Origin: Brettanomyces bruxellensis | Lineage: Eukaryota > Ascomycota > Pichiomycetes > Pichiales > Pichiaceae | Length of the DNA: 64,000 bases | Reading direction: 5' to 3' | Assembly (NCBI RefSeq): GCF_011074885.1 | Contig: NC_054690.1 | Coordinates: 1,245,001 to 1,309,000 of the forward strand | Shown here: piece after piece, positions 18,636 through 28,655 of the stretch | Layout: the number at the start of each line of letters is the position of its first letter | How positions within the stretch are numbered: position 1 is the stretch's first letter | Made by a program: the position numbers and the translations under genes | Notes under the pieces: generated by a model | What the model was told of the DNA's origin: nothing | The model's input: only the letters and a program-made list of their open reading frames with translations | The model's database searches: none

Positions 18636-21572
18636 TCATAGTCCCGTCCATGCATCAAAATAGGAGCTGCTTCCTTGTTGATTCATCCCTGTTTCATCTC
18701 CTGGTGTATTGGTGTCTGCAGCGGTTGCACCTGATTCAGAACCAAATTCCTGTTGCTGATGATTGTACTTGTCTTTTCCAAAAAGTTCCGTGTTCATTGG
18801 ATCAAATGCAAAGTCATAATATGACTGCCAGTTCAGAGCAAGATCATCCGGAAATTGGAATACTGGAAGCTTCTTTTGAGGGCTATCATCCTGTTTTTGT
18901 TCAGCTTGCATCGAACTAGTCCAAAGCTTATCAAAATCAGCAGCAAGGTTTGTGTCTGCCTTTTCAAACTCCGCCTCAGGATCAAAAGCCTTCTCTGTTG
19001 GCTTTCCATTCTTCTTGCAAATATACTTTTCAGTAGAAGAGAGCAAACTTAAAAGCTCCTTTTCTGTCAAATGCGAAAGAAAGTTGTACTTTTTGGTAAA
19101 CGCTTTCACCTTGTTTTCACGTAAAAACCTGAAAATTGAGCTGCAGATCCCCATGGTCAACCATGCAAAAAATGTATGGTCTTTAACTAACCTGAAGTGT
19201 TTAAGTATGTGCATGAAATTGTTGTTCAGCATGTCATTCTTAAGTTTAGTGATCTTCTCAAGTATGAAATCCCTTCTCTTAAATCTGCTTTTCTGCTTCT
19301 GCTGTTCCTGAAGCGATTTCTCCAGGCAGCAGAGTCTGATATATAGTGATATCTGGATAAGTAAACAGTTATGAGTGGTGATCTCCAGACATGTGTCTAT
19401 AAAGTAATCTAAACCCGTTCCGATATACCGATAACTGTGCTCCATGATTTCAGCTACATGGTTTGAAACTTCAAACGAATAAAAGAGGCATTTTTCAAGA
19501 AAGTGAAAGCATGCATGGCAATTTTGTTCTCGCTCAAAAGCAAGCAGCAAATGATGAAATATTGAAAAAAGGAGCATTGCTAATTGAGTGTAGTAGTGTA
19601 TATCACGGGCCTTGCTAAGATTATTTGAATATACTCCATCATTTAAGGTCAGAATGTTGCTAAGCGATCCCCATCTCTTGTTCAAGTAAATTTCAATTTT
19701 GTCCATCATGTATAGGATATCTCCAACTGTAGGAGGATGCTTCATATCAAGTAGCGTCTCAAAAACTTCATTCACCATAATGCTTATTTCATGCTGCTGG
19801 ATAATTCCATTTACAGTCTCTGTTTCAACATCGAGGTTGCGAACATTAGAAGTTTTCCTGCTGAATTTTGGAAGTCTAGTGTCATAATATCTGCTGTCAA
19901 TTTGGGGTTCAAGTCCTAACGAAATCGATTGCAGAGTCGAGTACCATTCCAATGAATACCATATTTTTCTAAGAATTTCATGCGAGTGATTGATATCTCC
20001 CACACCACTATACTTTGAGGGATCTCTGTTTAGTCCTATTGATATTCCAATGTGTGTGAGTAAAGAAAGAAAGACCTGCTGTCTGCCATCACTGAATCCA
20101 TCAGAACCTGTCACATTTTTGAAAAACTTCATTAGAAGCAGTGTCTGAAGAAGATCTAGTGAGCACCGGCCTAAAAGATTAAACTCATCAATACACATTT
20201 GTGCAGTTAGCGCCAAGTCTTTGCTTATAGGATGTTCCAAAAGATATTTCTCGCTAGTTGTCCTTCCAGGATTATCCAACTCTTCTTCACTATTTGATCG
20301 TAACGATAACCATGCAAGTTTCAAAACAAGAAGCAAGGATCCGATATTGGCTACATCAAGAAGCTTTAACACGTTGAGTTTGTCGATCTTGGTCTCCTCC
20401 ATACTCAAGGGACCAATAATTCCACAGATCTTGTCTATGAATTCGTTTTCATCAAGACATGGACAGAATGGATATATGTAAATGAAAAAGCGATCAATAA
20501 GCATCCAAATGACTTTCTTTGTCGGAAGAATCTGCAAAATGCATTTCCTCAAATTGGCTATGGACTTCTTCTCCGGAGGACGCCTTACAAAAGAATAATA
20601 TTCCCGACTTGACTGATTCTCCTCCGATTGGCTAACTTGCTTGGTAGTTTTTTTCTTACTACTCCCTTCACAATGCTTTGAATCCTCGTCTAATGGACGC
20701 ACTTCAGACATTCCTGTCCTGTCCAGAAATTGCGCTGCAAACTCTTTATTCTCTGGTGTTTTAGCCATCTTCGCCTTAAACCATGGTGGAACAAGTGGTG
20801 TTTTACATTTATATTTGCCAATCGTGGAAGTGTATAAAGGATTAAGAAATGGATCATTCAAAAGTGTTGCAATCCAAGAAAGTATCCCATGATTATTAAC
20901 ACGCGAGTATTTTATCATTTGTGTCGGTGGACCGCCATAAATGTCCACTGTACTGTCTGGATCCACTCCAAATGCTTGTGAAAGCTCCATTATTTTCCTC
21001 TTTTCAAATTCCTTGTTATCACCAGGGACATAACCTGTCATAATTTGTTGAGGGAGAAACTGATTGGTGCTACCATCCAATTGTGTTGAAGGATTGAAAT
21101 GAATTTGATCCCGGCGGGTTTGGGGTGTCTCATTTGGGTGCAGATTCTCGTTACCAACATTTTTCAATATTATTTCCTGTAATCCCTTCAATTGTAGTTT
21201 GATATCATCCAATTCTTGATGAAGTGCACTTTCCTTGTCATTTGAAGTATATTCGTTCTCTGTTGTCTCTTCTATTGATGATTTTTGTGATCCATCTTTC
21301 TTCCGCTTTTTCAAATATGAAGAAGCATCATATTGGCATAAATCAGTTCTGTTGCGTTTTTCGCAACGTAAACAAAACGGTCTTCCTCAATCACACTGTT
21401 TAAGTCGATGTTAATATAAAACATTTGGAACTTGATGATGGTCCTCTTTTTCCAATTTTGTTCAACGTACCTTAACTTTTCTTTTCCGACATGCCAAACA
21501 CGAAAGTTTCATTCTACTTCTCTTCATTGTAGTTTTGCCGTGTTGATTATCAGCGAAATCAAGCGATGACAT
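18636..21572 (-). pseudogene. Hap1-like Zn2Cys6 regulator with in-frame stop in the zinc cluster
   Basis: Reading from ATG at 21572, exon 1 (21572-21471) encodes 34 residues ending in CLACRKRKVK. A 75-nt intron (21470-21396; GTACGT donor, TATTAAC branch at 21416-21410, CAG end) separates it from exon 2 (21395-18636). After splicing, the cluster reads C-D-stop-G-R-P-F-C, with TGA at 21389-21387. The adjacent paralogue has CGA (Arg) at exactly this codon, so one C-to-T change explains it. The remaining 900-odd codons are open and resemble the paralogue throughout (fungal regulator middle domain, LPTKKVIWMLIDRFF near the start of the homology block). No alternative splice acceptor I can see restores the frame and removes the TGA. 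Options are a recent pseudogene or allele, readthrough, a sequencing error, or a DNA-binding-less product from the in-frame ATG at 21041. Confidence 0.8.
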
Positions 21573-21934
21573 TTTTCAAACTATTCCCCGTTAGGTGGAT
21601 ACCCGTATTTATAATCAATCAAGATGAATCAACTATTCTACCCCTGAATAAGCTGTGATTAAGTCATCAATTGTGGAAAATTAAAATATAAGTGCGGCCA
21701 TAAGTTAAGTCCGAAATTTCGCAGCTTCCGATTCTATTTCCGAGATAGAGCCGCTGATTTACAAATGAAAAATTGCGCTATTCAAGAATTGTTGCGATGT
21801 CTCAATTTCATACAGTTCCAATTACATGAGGTATGTAACACCGTTCTTATACTTTGATACTTAATCCAACAATACAATTATCGTATTTCATTACATTCCC
21901 AAACATTATAATTTAACCTTTATAAAATTGACCT
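21573..21934. other. Spacer between the tandem Hap1-like genes
   Basis: 362 bp between the stop of the upstream paralogue and the ATG of the downstream one, both on the minus strand. AT-rich, with no ORF or recognisable motif. It must contain both the terminator of one and the promoter of the other. Confidence 0.5.
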
Positions 21935-24900
21935 TCAGCTCTGGTTCCATTGGGGAGTAAATTGATTGTCCGGAATTCCTGTATCATTATTACTCGTGCT
22001 AGACTCCATACTACCTGAACTCTCTCCAAAGCCCATGTCACCGAGTATACCTAGCTCTAACGGATCAGCATTAAACTCGTTCATATACTTCCAATTCAAA
22101 CTTTCAAGATTATTGGAAGTCTCAACGTGTTCCAGTGGATCTTTATGCTTCGCATTACCCTGGTTAACGACATTCTTCCAGAAATTGTCTATTTCAGTTG
22201 ATGATGGGTCACTATCTGGATAAGAGGTGTTACCAGTACTTTGACCTGAAGAGGAGTATTCATTTTTGTATCTGTCAGGATTAGCACATGAATACAAATC
22301 GGATATTTCTTCCTCCGTTAGATCTACCAGAAAGTTGTACTCCGTCCTTGGAAACTTGATTTTCCCATTCTGAAGAAGCTTAAATATGAATGATGGTGCC
22401 CTCATTAAAAGCCAGGCAAAGAACGAACGATTGGCAACTGGTTTTAGTCCGTTAAGAAAGTTTGCGAAGTTCCGTTTCATCAATCCATTCTTGAACTCCT
22501 CGATTTTTCTCATAAGTGAGGAGTTTTCCGGTGTACCTTCTTCTTCGAGTTTCTTCTTTAGGCAGCACGACCGCACATAAAGGGAAATTTGGATTTGAAG
22601 GCATCTTTGAATAGCCACCTCAAGGAATGAATTGAGAAAAAAATCGAATCCTGGCCCGAAGAATCTGTAACCATGACGCATTAAGTCAACAAAATGCGCC
22701 ACTACCTCCATCGAATACGAAAGTAGTTTTTTTGCAATGCGAAAGCATGCATGTGCATTCTTCTTCTTGCCGTAAAGAAGCAGCATGTGATAGTAAATCG
22801 GATGAATTGTTGATGCCGATTCGATATAGCAAAGAACAGACCTCACTTTCCGCAAGTTTCTCGTATGATCACCATCTGTTGGTGTTAAAAGATTAGCCAA
22901 CGATGACCATCTCTCTCTGATATAATCTGAAACTTCCTCTAATTTGCTCAATACTTGGCCAACACGAGGAGGACTTTTCAGGTTCAACACCAAGCTCAGT
23001 AAACTGTTCAATATTTGGGTCAACTTGTGCTCCATGATCAACCCTGTCACAGTTTCCTCTTCGATTGCTAGGTTGTTAATATTTGCAGTGTTCTTCATAA
23101 AGACAGGAAGCTTTGTATCATAAAGATTTGGATCTATTTGGTTGGGACAGCCCAGTGTTGTGCTTTGGATTGTAGAGTAGCTCTCTAGGGAATACCAAAT
23201 TTTTCTTATGATGCCGGTAGTACGATCTGAATCGCCAACTGTGGTAAATTTCTCTGGATCCCTGTTCAAACCGATGGATATTCCCACTTGGATAATTAAG
23301 GATAGAAATATCTGTTGCCGACCATCATTAAATCCATCTGATCCTGTAGTACACTGGTAAACCTTCATCAGTAATAGGCATTGGAAAAGACTTAGTGCAC
23401 ATCTGCTTAGAAGGTGAAATTGATCAATGCATATCTGTGCAATTTCTGCAAGGTTCGAATTAATAGGATGGCTTCGAAGGTAAACCTCCTGTGGGCTTAG
23501 CATTGGAAAGTCTGGTGTCTTCTCGCAGTTATGAGTTAATGAGAGCGATCCGAGCTCCAAAACCAAAAGAAGAGACCCCAATGTCGCAAAGTCGAGTTTC
23601 TTTTTTATGTTGAGATGAGTAACCTTCAACTCGTCAAAAGCTCGCTTCCCAATAATCTCTTCAACTTCTGCGGTAAACAAATTCTCGTCAAGATACGGCC
23701 AAAATGGATAAACGTACCTGAAAAATCGATCGAAAAGCATCCATGTGACTTTTCTTGAAGGTAACGCATTTAATATTTGCTCCTTTAGGCAGCACAGTTT
23801 ACCCTTTGACTCGTGAGCAGCAAATTCTTTGCCTTTCCTCTTCTTTGGGGCTTTCTTTCTGTGCTCCTCCTTAAACCTCACATCACTGTATTTCCCAGAA
23901 GCTCGAGAGTAAATATTATCATCCTGCCCAAATGGCTTGATTTCCGCAATACCAGTCCTTTCCATCACCTGTTTGGCAAACTCCTCATCTTTATCCGAAG
24001 TCGGAACAGCCCTTGTTCGAATCCAGCCAGGAAGTTTCAAAGTATTTGTCTTTTTTTGACCCATGACAATCCTGTTTATCGGTACAAGGAAAGGATCCTT
24101 AAGAACTATTGCAACCCAGGAAAGTGGACCATGATTATTCACTCTAGAGTACCACATCATCATAGTTGGCGAACCCTCGTAGAAATCGATTACATCATCC
24201 GCATTAACGCCCAAAGATTGAGCCAAAAACAACTCCCGGTTTCTTTCCGACGAGTATTTCACAACTGGATCAAAAGCTGAATGCTCTCTGTTAGTATACA
24301 CCGGATTGGGAAACTGTTGCGCTCCACCCAGTGAATTATTGACTACTCCGTAATTTCCAATGATAGGTGATCCTACGCTCGGAGGTATTCCATATTGGGG
24401 AATGTTTTGCGGATATGAAGTCATGTCAACCCTCCCCTGTTGATCTGCAATAGTGGAATTCCCATCAGCACGATCTGGTGTCAAGTTGTAGTTTACACTA
24501 GGTGCCTTTCTGCTTATTTTGCTAGCAAGTAAATCTCCCAACTGTGTAATCTTTGATTTAATCTCCTGAAGTTCCACGGATACGGATCCATCCAGAGGGA
24601 CTGAGTTTTGAGTTGTTGATGCGGGTGATCCTGTAGATGTTCCACTGTTTCTGGCGGTACGTTGTTTTTTTCTTAAAGCTGCTTTATCGTATTTGCATAA
24701 TTCAGTCATACCATGCATTAAACAAACCATGCAATAGGGTCTTCCTCGATCGCACTGTAAAAAGAATGTTCTCGTTAGTATATCACCTGAATCAATGGTT
24801 TTCATATGGGCCCGATCAGTTCGAATCATGTCTCTTTTTCATCTAACAGCTTTTGCACAGTGTGCCATCGGATATAACGCCGCTGAATTTGGTATATCCC

Positions 24901-25133
24901 CGATAATCCTATCTTTCATGTTTATCTTTTGAACATATGCTCGCCCTCATACTTTGAAAACTTACCTTCACCTTTCTTTTCCTGCAAACATTGCAAGATA
25001 ATGCAAGCCTGTTCCTTTTGCCTTGCTTTTTCTTGGTAACTCCATTATTTTTTGTGGCCGGATTTGATCTGTTCATATCGGTGATATTTACTTGCCACAC
25101 CCTCTGATTTGCGGAACTGTTTTCGGTTTTCAT
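21935..25133 (-). CDS. Hap1-like Zn2Cys6 transcription factor (intact copy)
   Basis: The spliced protein is about 995 residues. Exon 1 is 25133-24966 (56 codons; the ATG at 25076 is an alternative start). The intron is 24965-24755 (211 nt; GTAAGT, exact TACTAAC at 24780-24774, CAG). Exon 2 is 24754-21935. The join rebuilds the zinc cluster C47-x2-C50-x6-C57-x6-C64-x2-C67-x8-C76, preceded by KRNRLALSC, the same spacing and context as Hap1 (haem-responsive regulator of respiration genes). A coiled-coil-like segment (VELQEIKSKITQLGDLL) and a fungal transcription-factor middle domain with LPSRKVTWMLFDRFFRYVYPF follow. I see no cluster of haem-regulatory CP motifs, so haem control is not shown. 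No ORF covers exon 1 and exon 2 together without splicing. Confidence 0.85.
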
Positions 25134-25718
25134 GAAAAAGCGAGTTTGAAAAAATGAGGTACAAATATCGCCGATCAGTACTTCACCTATGGTCTTTTTC
25201 CAGTCTGATTTTGCCCCCACTTCTCTCTATCTGGGGTTATTAGCAATGCGCATAAAAATAAAAATAAAAAAAAACGCTTGCTTTACCCCAGCTGATATTA
25301 TTCCTACTAATTAATTAGGGAATAGTTGAACTCTTTTTCTTAGCAGGCCAGTAATATGCTGCTCCCAAATTTTTTTTGTCGTCCTCTTTAGACTCGTCGA
25401 TCGGAAAAAAAAAAATCGCCTCTGTTCTTGTTTCTGCTTCTCTTCTTTATCCCGGTAAACAAAATGAATAAAATTCTTCCGCGTCTCGTCTTTATTTTCC
25501 TCAATGTTTTTTTTTAACCCTCGTTTACCAAGTGGATCAAAACACGTATAAATAGTTTTCAGTTTTCGCTGGGGTATTTTTTTTTCGACATCAGAGCTTG
25601 TTATCATCTTCTTTCACAATTTGTCCGAATTCCAAAGTCGATTGACAAAATATGCTGTTTCATTAGTGTCTAAGCACATCTGGCTACTCCAATACTTGCC
25701 TATAAACTTTCCCATACA
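25134..25718. other. Divergent promoter, Hap1-like gene / PSG1
   Basis: About 585 bp between divergent genes. It contains several A/T runs (25259-25274, 25367-25412). The minus ORF at 25311-25607 is Lys-rich low complexity. No gene recognised. Confidence 0.55.
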
Positions 25719-27080
25719 ATGAAAATTAATACTATCATATTGGCCTTGACAACGGCATCTTCGGTATTGGCCGGAATTCTACCCCAGAATATCCCCCCAA
25801 GAACTGAGGATCCTATAATTATGGCAAATCCGACCGATTCCTCTGTGGTGCAAATTGAAACTGGAGTTTCACATCTTGAAAAAAGAAGCCCAAGGGATGT
25901 TGTGGTTAACAAGCAATGGTTGAAAGAAGAGTCCGAAAAAGTGCATGGTACGAATACAGAAGAGGCTCCTCCACCTTGGATCAGAACAATTCATGAAAGT
26001 GTTGTGGAGGTTGTGACACCAACTATTATAGCCGGTGTGACGTTCAGCACAAAACCTTTGGAAACAACTGTTGGTACAGAATGGTGGATAAGTGTGAAGG
26101 ATGACGGATCTCCAAAGACTATTAAGCCAAAGCTTAAGAATGGGCAGATTAAACATGGATACCCGGATGTCAAAACGTACTTCCAAACTGCAACAACAAT
26201 AGTTCATAAGCAGGAAAACCTTAAGGCGCACAATTTGAAAAAAGGTGATGTTGTCGAAGAAGTTGTGATGATTCCAGAGGATGACACATATGTGAAATTA
26301 AGTCCTTTAATGAGATGTACACCGGACTTCTATTTCAAGCGTGGTCCGGGCAACATGGAAGAATCTGAGCCATTTTGCCGGCCAAAAGATAACCAGAGAC
26401 TTCGTGTTGGAAAAACGTACTTTTTAACGTGGTACTCAAGATTTTACAACGAAGCAAAAAATGTTCGATTCCATTATGCATACGTTAAGGAGAGTGCTAG
26501 TGAGAAAGGAATGTGGAAAAGGGATGCAATTGCAGACCCTCGGGCTCCGATTAAGGATGTTTCCGATAAGGTTGCGGAAATTTTGCCAAATAAAGGATCC
26601 GATTCATCTAAAGGAGCTATTGCTGGTGCTTTCCATACCACCGAATGGATTTTGAACGATCAAGGCTTTATCCCAATAGATATTCAGAAGAGCTGGCTTC
26701 GTGGGCACGTTTATAGAAAAATTTTAGTGGCAATTCAGCCAGATACAGTGGATGACGAAGATTTCAGTATTTTAGATGCGCCTCATTTAATCCTACAGTT
26801 TCAGTTGCAGGAATCCGTCGGAAAAAATAGAGGAGAGATGAGAAGGAAGATGGATATGACCACGAGTGGTGATAGTGTCTATTATGTTATCATGCTTATT
26901 CCAACCATGGTTATTTTGGCGCTCTTTATCATGTATCTTTTTGTCCAGGCCAATAAGAAGCATAGAGATCTCTCCGGTCTTCGCAAACCTCGGAAATCTC
27001 GTTTCGGTAACGTCGGCAGATATTCAATTCCTTATGCTGAGACAGATTTAAGGAAGCCGGGCTCCCTGAAGCAGTTGTAA
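25719..27080 (+). CDS. PSG1: Psg1-like Golgi membrane protein (YKL077W family)
   Basis: A 453-residue type I membrane protein. A signal peptide (about 1-18, ending SSVLA), a Kex2-type LEK-R site (K55-R56), a lumenal domain with the conserved WWISVKDDG, LSPLMRCTPDFYF and FCRPKDNQ blocks, one membrane helix near 387-410 (YVIMLIPTMVILALFIMY), and a basic cytosolic tail can be seen. This matches S. cerevisiae Psg1/YKL077W (about 390 residues), reported to stabilise the plasma-membrane ATPase Pma1 in the Golgi. Identification comes from remembered family features; the start is the ATG giving the signal peptide. Confidence 0.8.
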   Translation: MKINTIILALTTASSVLAGILPQNIPPRTEDPIIMANPTDSSVVQIETGVSHLEKRSPRDVVVNKQWLKEESEKVHGTNTEEAPPPWIRTIHESVVEVVTPTIIAGVTFSTKPLETTVGTEWWISVKDDGSPKTIKPKLKNGQIKHGYPDVKTYFQTATTIVHKQENLKAHNLKKGDVVEEVVMIPEDDTYVKLSPLMRCTPDFYFKRGPGNMEESEPFCRPKDNQRLRVGKTYFLTWYSRFYNEAKNVRFHYAYVKESASEKGMWKRDAIADPRAPIKDVSDKVAEILPNKGSDSSKGAIAGAFHTTEWILNDQGFIPIDIQKSWLRGHVYRKILVAIQPDTVDDEDFSILDAPHLILQFQLQESVGKNRGEMRRKMDMTTSGDSVYYVIMLIPTMVILALFIMYLFVQANKKHRDLSGLRKPRKSRFGNVGRYSIPYAETDLRKPGSLKQL

Positions 27081-27652
27081 AATCTCTGATATTGTTTTAT
27101 TGTTGATTTTTGGTTTGCCATGGTAGCTGTTTGGCATATATATATTAGTTTTGTGAATGCGATACTGGGATGTGAATTCTTTTTTCTTACCATACAAGAA
27201 CTAACACCAGCATATGGTTTTCTTTGAGTCAAATTCCCGTACCCAATGCAGTTTTTTCTGCGATTGGGCCCGGAGCCGTGCCTATGCCAGAAAGAAATGA
27301 CTTTCAAAGGCGAACTCTCTGCAATTATTGTACAGTCAGCTTGTCAGATACGGGTCAGACATATTTATATGTCTTGGATGAATCCTTATTTGTCTACCAG
27401 ATGTATCCTTGTAGTGTATATGTGTAGGGATGTATGTAATGGTGTAAGGATTACTTATTTGTAATTTTTGTTCCCTTTTTTTCCCCTTACTTTTTATTGT
27501 GGTTTTGTTTGGTGCTGATTTTTATCCCCTTAAGAAAGTAGTACGCTTCTTATGAACTGTAGGCAAGGCAAGCCATATTTTGCGTATCTTTTATCAAGAG
27601 AAAGCCTATTTTGTTCTGTTCCTTTAAACCATTGCTGAGAATATATTACAAA
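27081..27652. other. Intergenic region PSG1-YNG2
   Basis: About 570 bp between two plus-strand genes. The short ORFs at 27224-27464 overlap in different frames and show no motif. I see nothing beyond AT-rich flanks. Confidence 0.5.
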
Positions 27653-28570
27653 ATGGATGCCGCTAGTGTGCTAGAGCAACAGACACAAAGTATGTCTAAT
27701 CTTCCGGACGAGTTGAAGTTTTTGCTTAAACAACTGCGGGAGAAAGATATGGATTTGTATACTATACGAAAAGATATACAGCAGAAAGACGGACTAATAC
27801 AGAAGCATATTAAGATTAACGGTTCTCTTTCAAAATACCCAGAGGAAGAGCAAGTGTATGATTCGATAAACGAACAGTATAAGAAAGCAATCAAAATACA
27901 GAGACAGAAGTGCGTTATAGCCAACACGGCATTATACCTTCTTACAAAGCATCTGAAATCTTTAGAGCAAGATGCAGAGAAGCTGGAGGCAAGTGGCGAA
28001 CCGAAAATTATAGGTATGTTGGACGATATAGGCAGTTCTGATCCAGAAGCTGTCGAATTGCTCACGGAAGGAATGCTACAAGCATCTTTAGGACAGACAT
28101 CACCTTCTCCACAAGTATCGTCACGTCGGTATGGATCACGTAGAGGTCGCACAAGGCGTTCCATGTCCCGTTCAAGGTCCCACTCAAGAGAGAGGAGAAG
28201 CTCAAGCGTATCTTCTTCAGCCTCTTTATCAGCAAGAAGACGTGCAAGAATGGAAAGTTTACCTTCTCGGTCATCAAGTGCAGATAATAAGACTGCTGGA
28301 GAGGTCGTCCGAGCAAATGGAAGAAGAAAAGTGGAAAAGAGCAACTCTGGAACAGTTATGATCCCGCAAGCTAACAGAAAGAATGGTGAGGACACCCAGT
28401 TGTACTGTTTCTGTCGGCAGGTCTCTTACGGAAATATGATTGCTTGCGACAATAAGGATTGCAAGTACGAATGGTTTCATTGGAGTTGCGTAGGCCTTAA
28501 TGCGCCTCCAAAGGGAATATGGTACTGCCCAGATTGCCAGAAACGGATGGATGCTGAGAAAAAAGACTGA
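27653..28570 (+). CDS. YNG2: ING-family PHD protein Yng2 (NuA4 subunit)
   Basis: 305 residues from the ATG at 27653; the frame is open 14 codons further upstream but without ATG. The ING N-terminal domain (about 4-105; [33 protein letters not shown]) is followed by an Arg/Ser-rich linker (about 160-230). A C-terminal PHD finger occupies about 252-295 (C-x-C, C-x4-C, H-x2-C, C-x2-C). This order and the [14 protein letters not shown] signatures match S. cerevisiae Yng2, which reads H3K4me3 and anchors the NuA4 histone acetyltransferase. Yng1 and Pho23 are other ING proteins; the N-terminal match favours Yng2. It converges with EMC1 across 85 bp. Confidence 0.9.
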   Translation: MDAASVLEQQTQSMSNLPDELKFLLKQLREKDMDLYTIRKDIQQKDGLIQKHIKINGSLSKYPEEEQVYDSINEQYKKAIKIQRQKCVIANTALYLLTKHLKSLEQDAEKLEASGEPKIIGMLDDIGSSDPEAVELLTEGMLQASLGQTSPSPQVSSRRYGSRRGRTRRSMSRSRSHSRERRSSSVSSSASLSARRRARMESLPSRSSSADNKTAGEVVRANGRRKVEKSNSGTVMIPQANRKNGEDTQLYCFCRQVSYGNMIACDNKDCKYEWFHWSCVGLNAPPKGIWYCPDCQKRMDAEKKD

Positions 28571-28655
28571 CGCCCATGCCAAAACTAAGTTTACTATATA
28601 TATTTTAATGTTTAATGATTTGTATTTGATAAGGTAATGATATTCCCATTCTAGA

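Noticed and set aside
27646..28395. 249-codon minus-strand ORF opposite YNG2
   Set aside because: Overlaps the ING and linker regions of a clear YNG2; Ser/Leu/Cys-rich composition typical of antisense translation.
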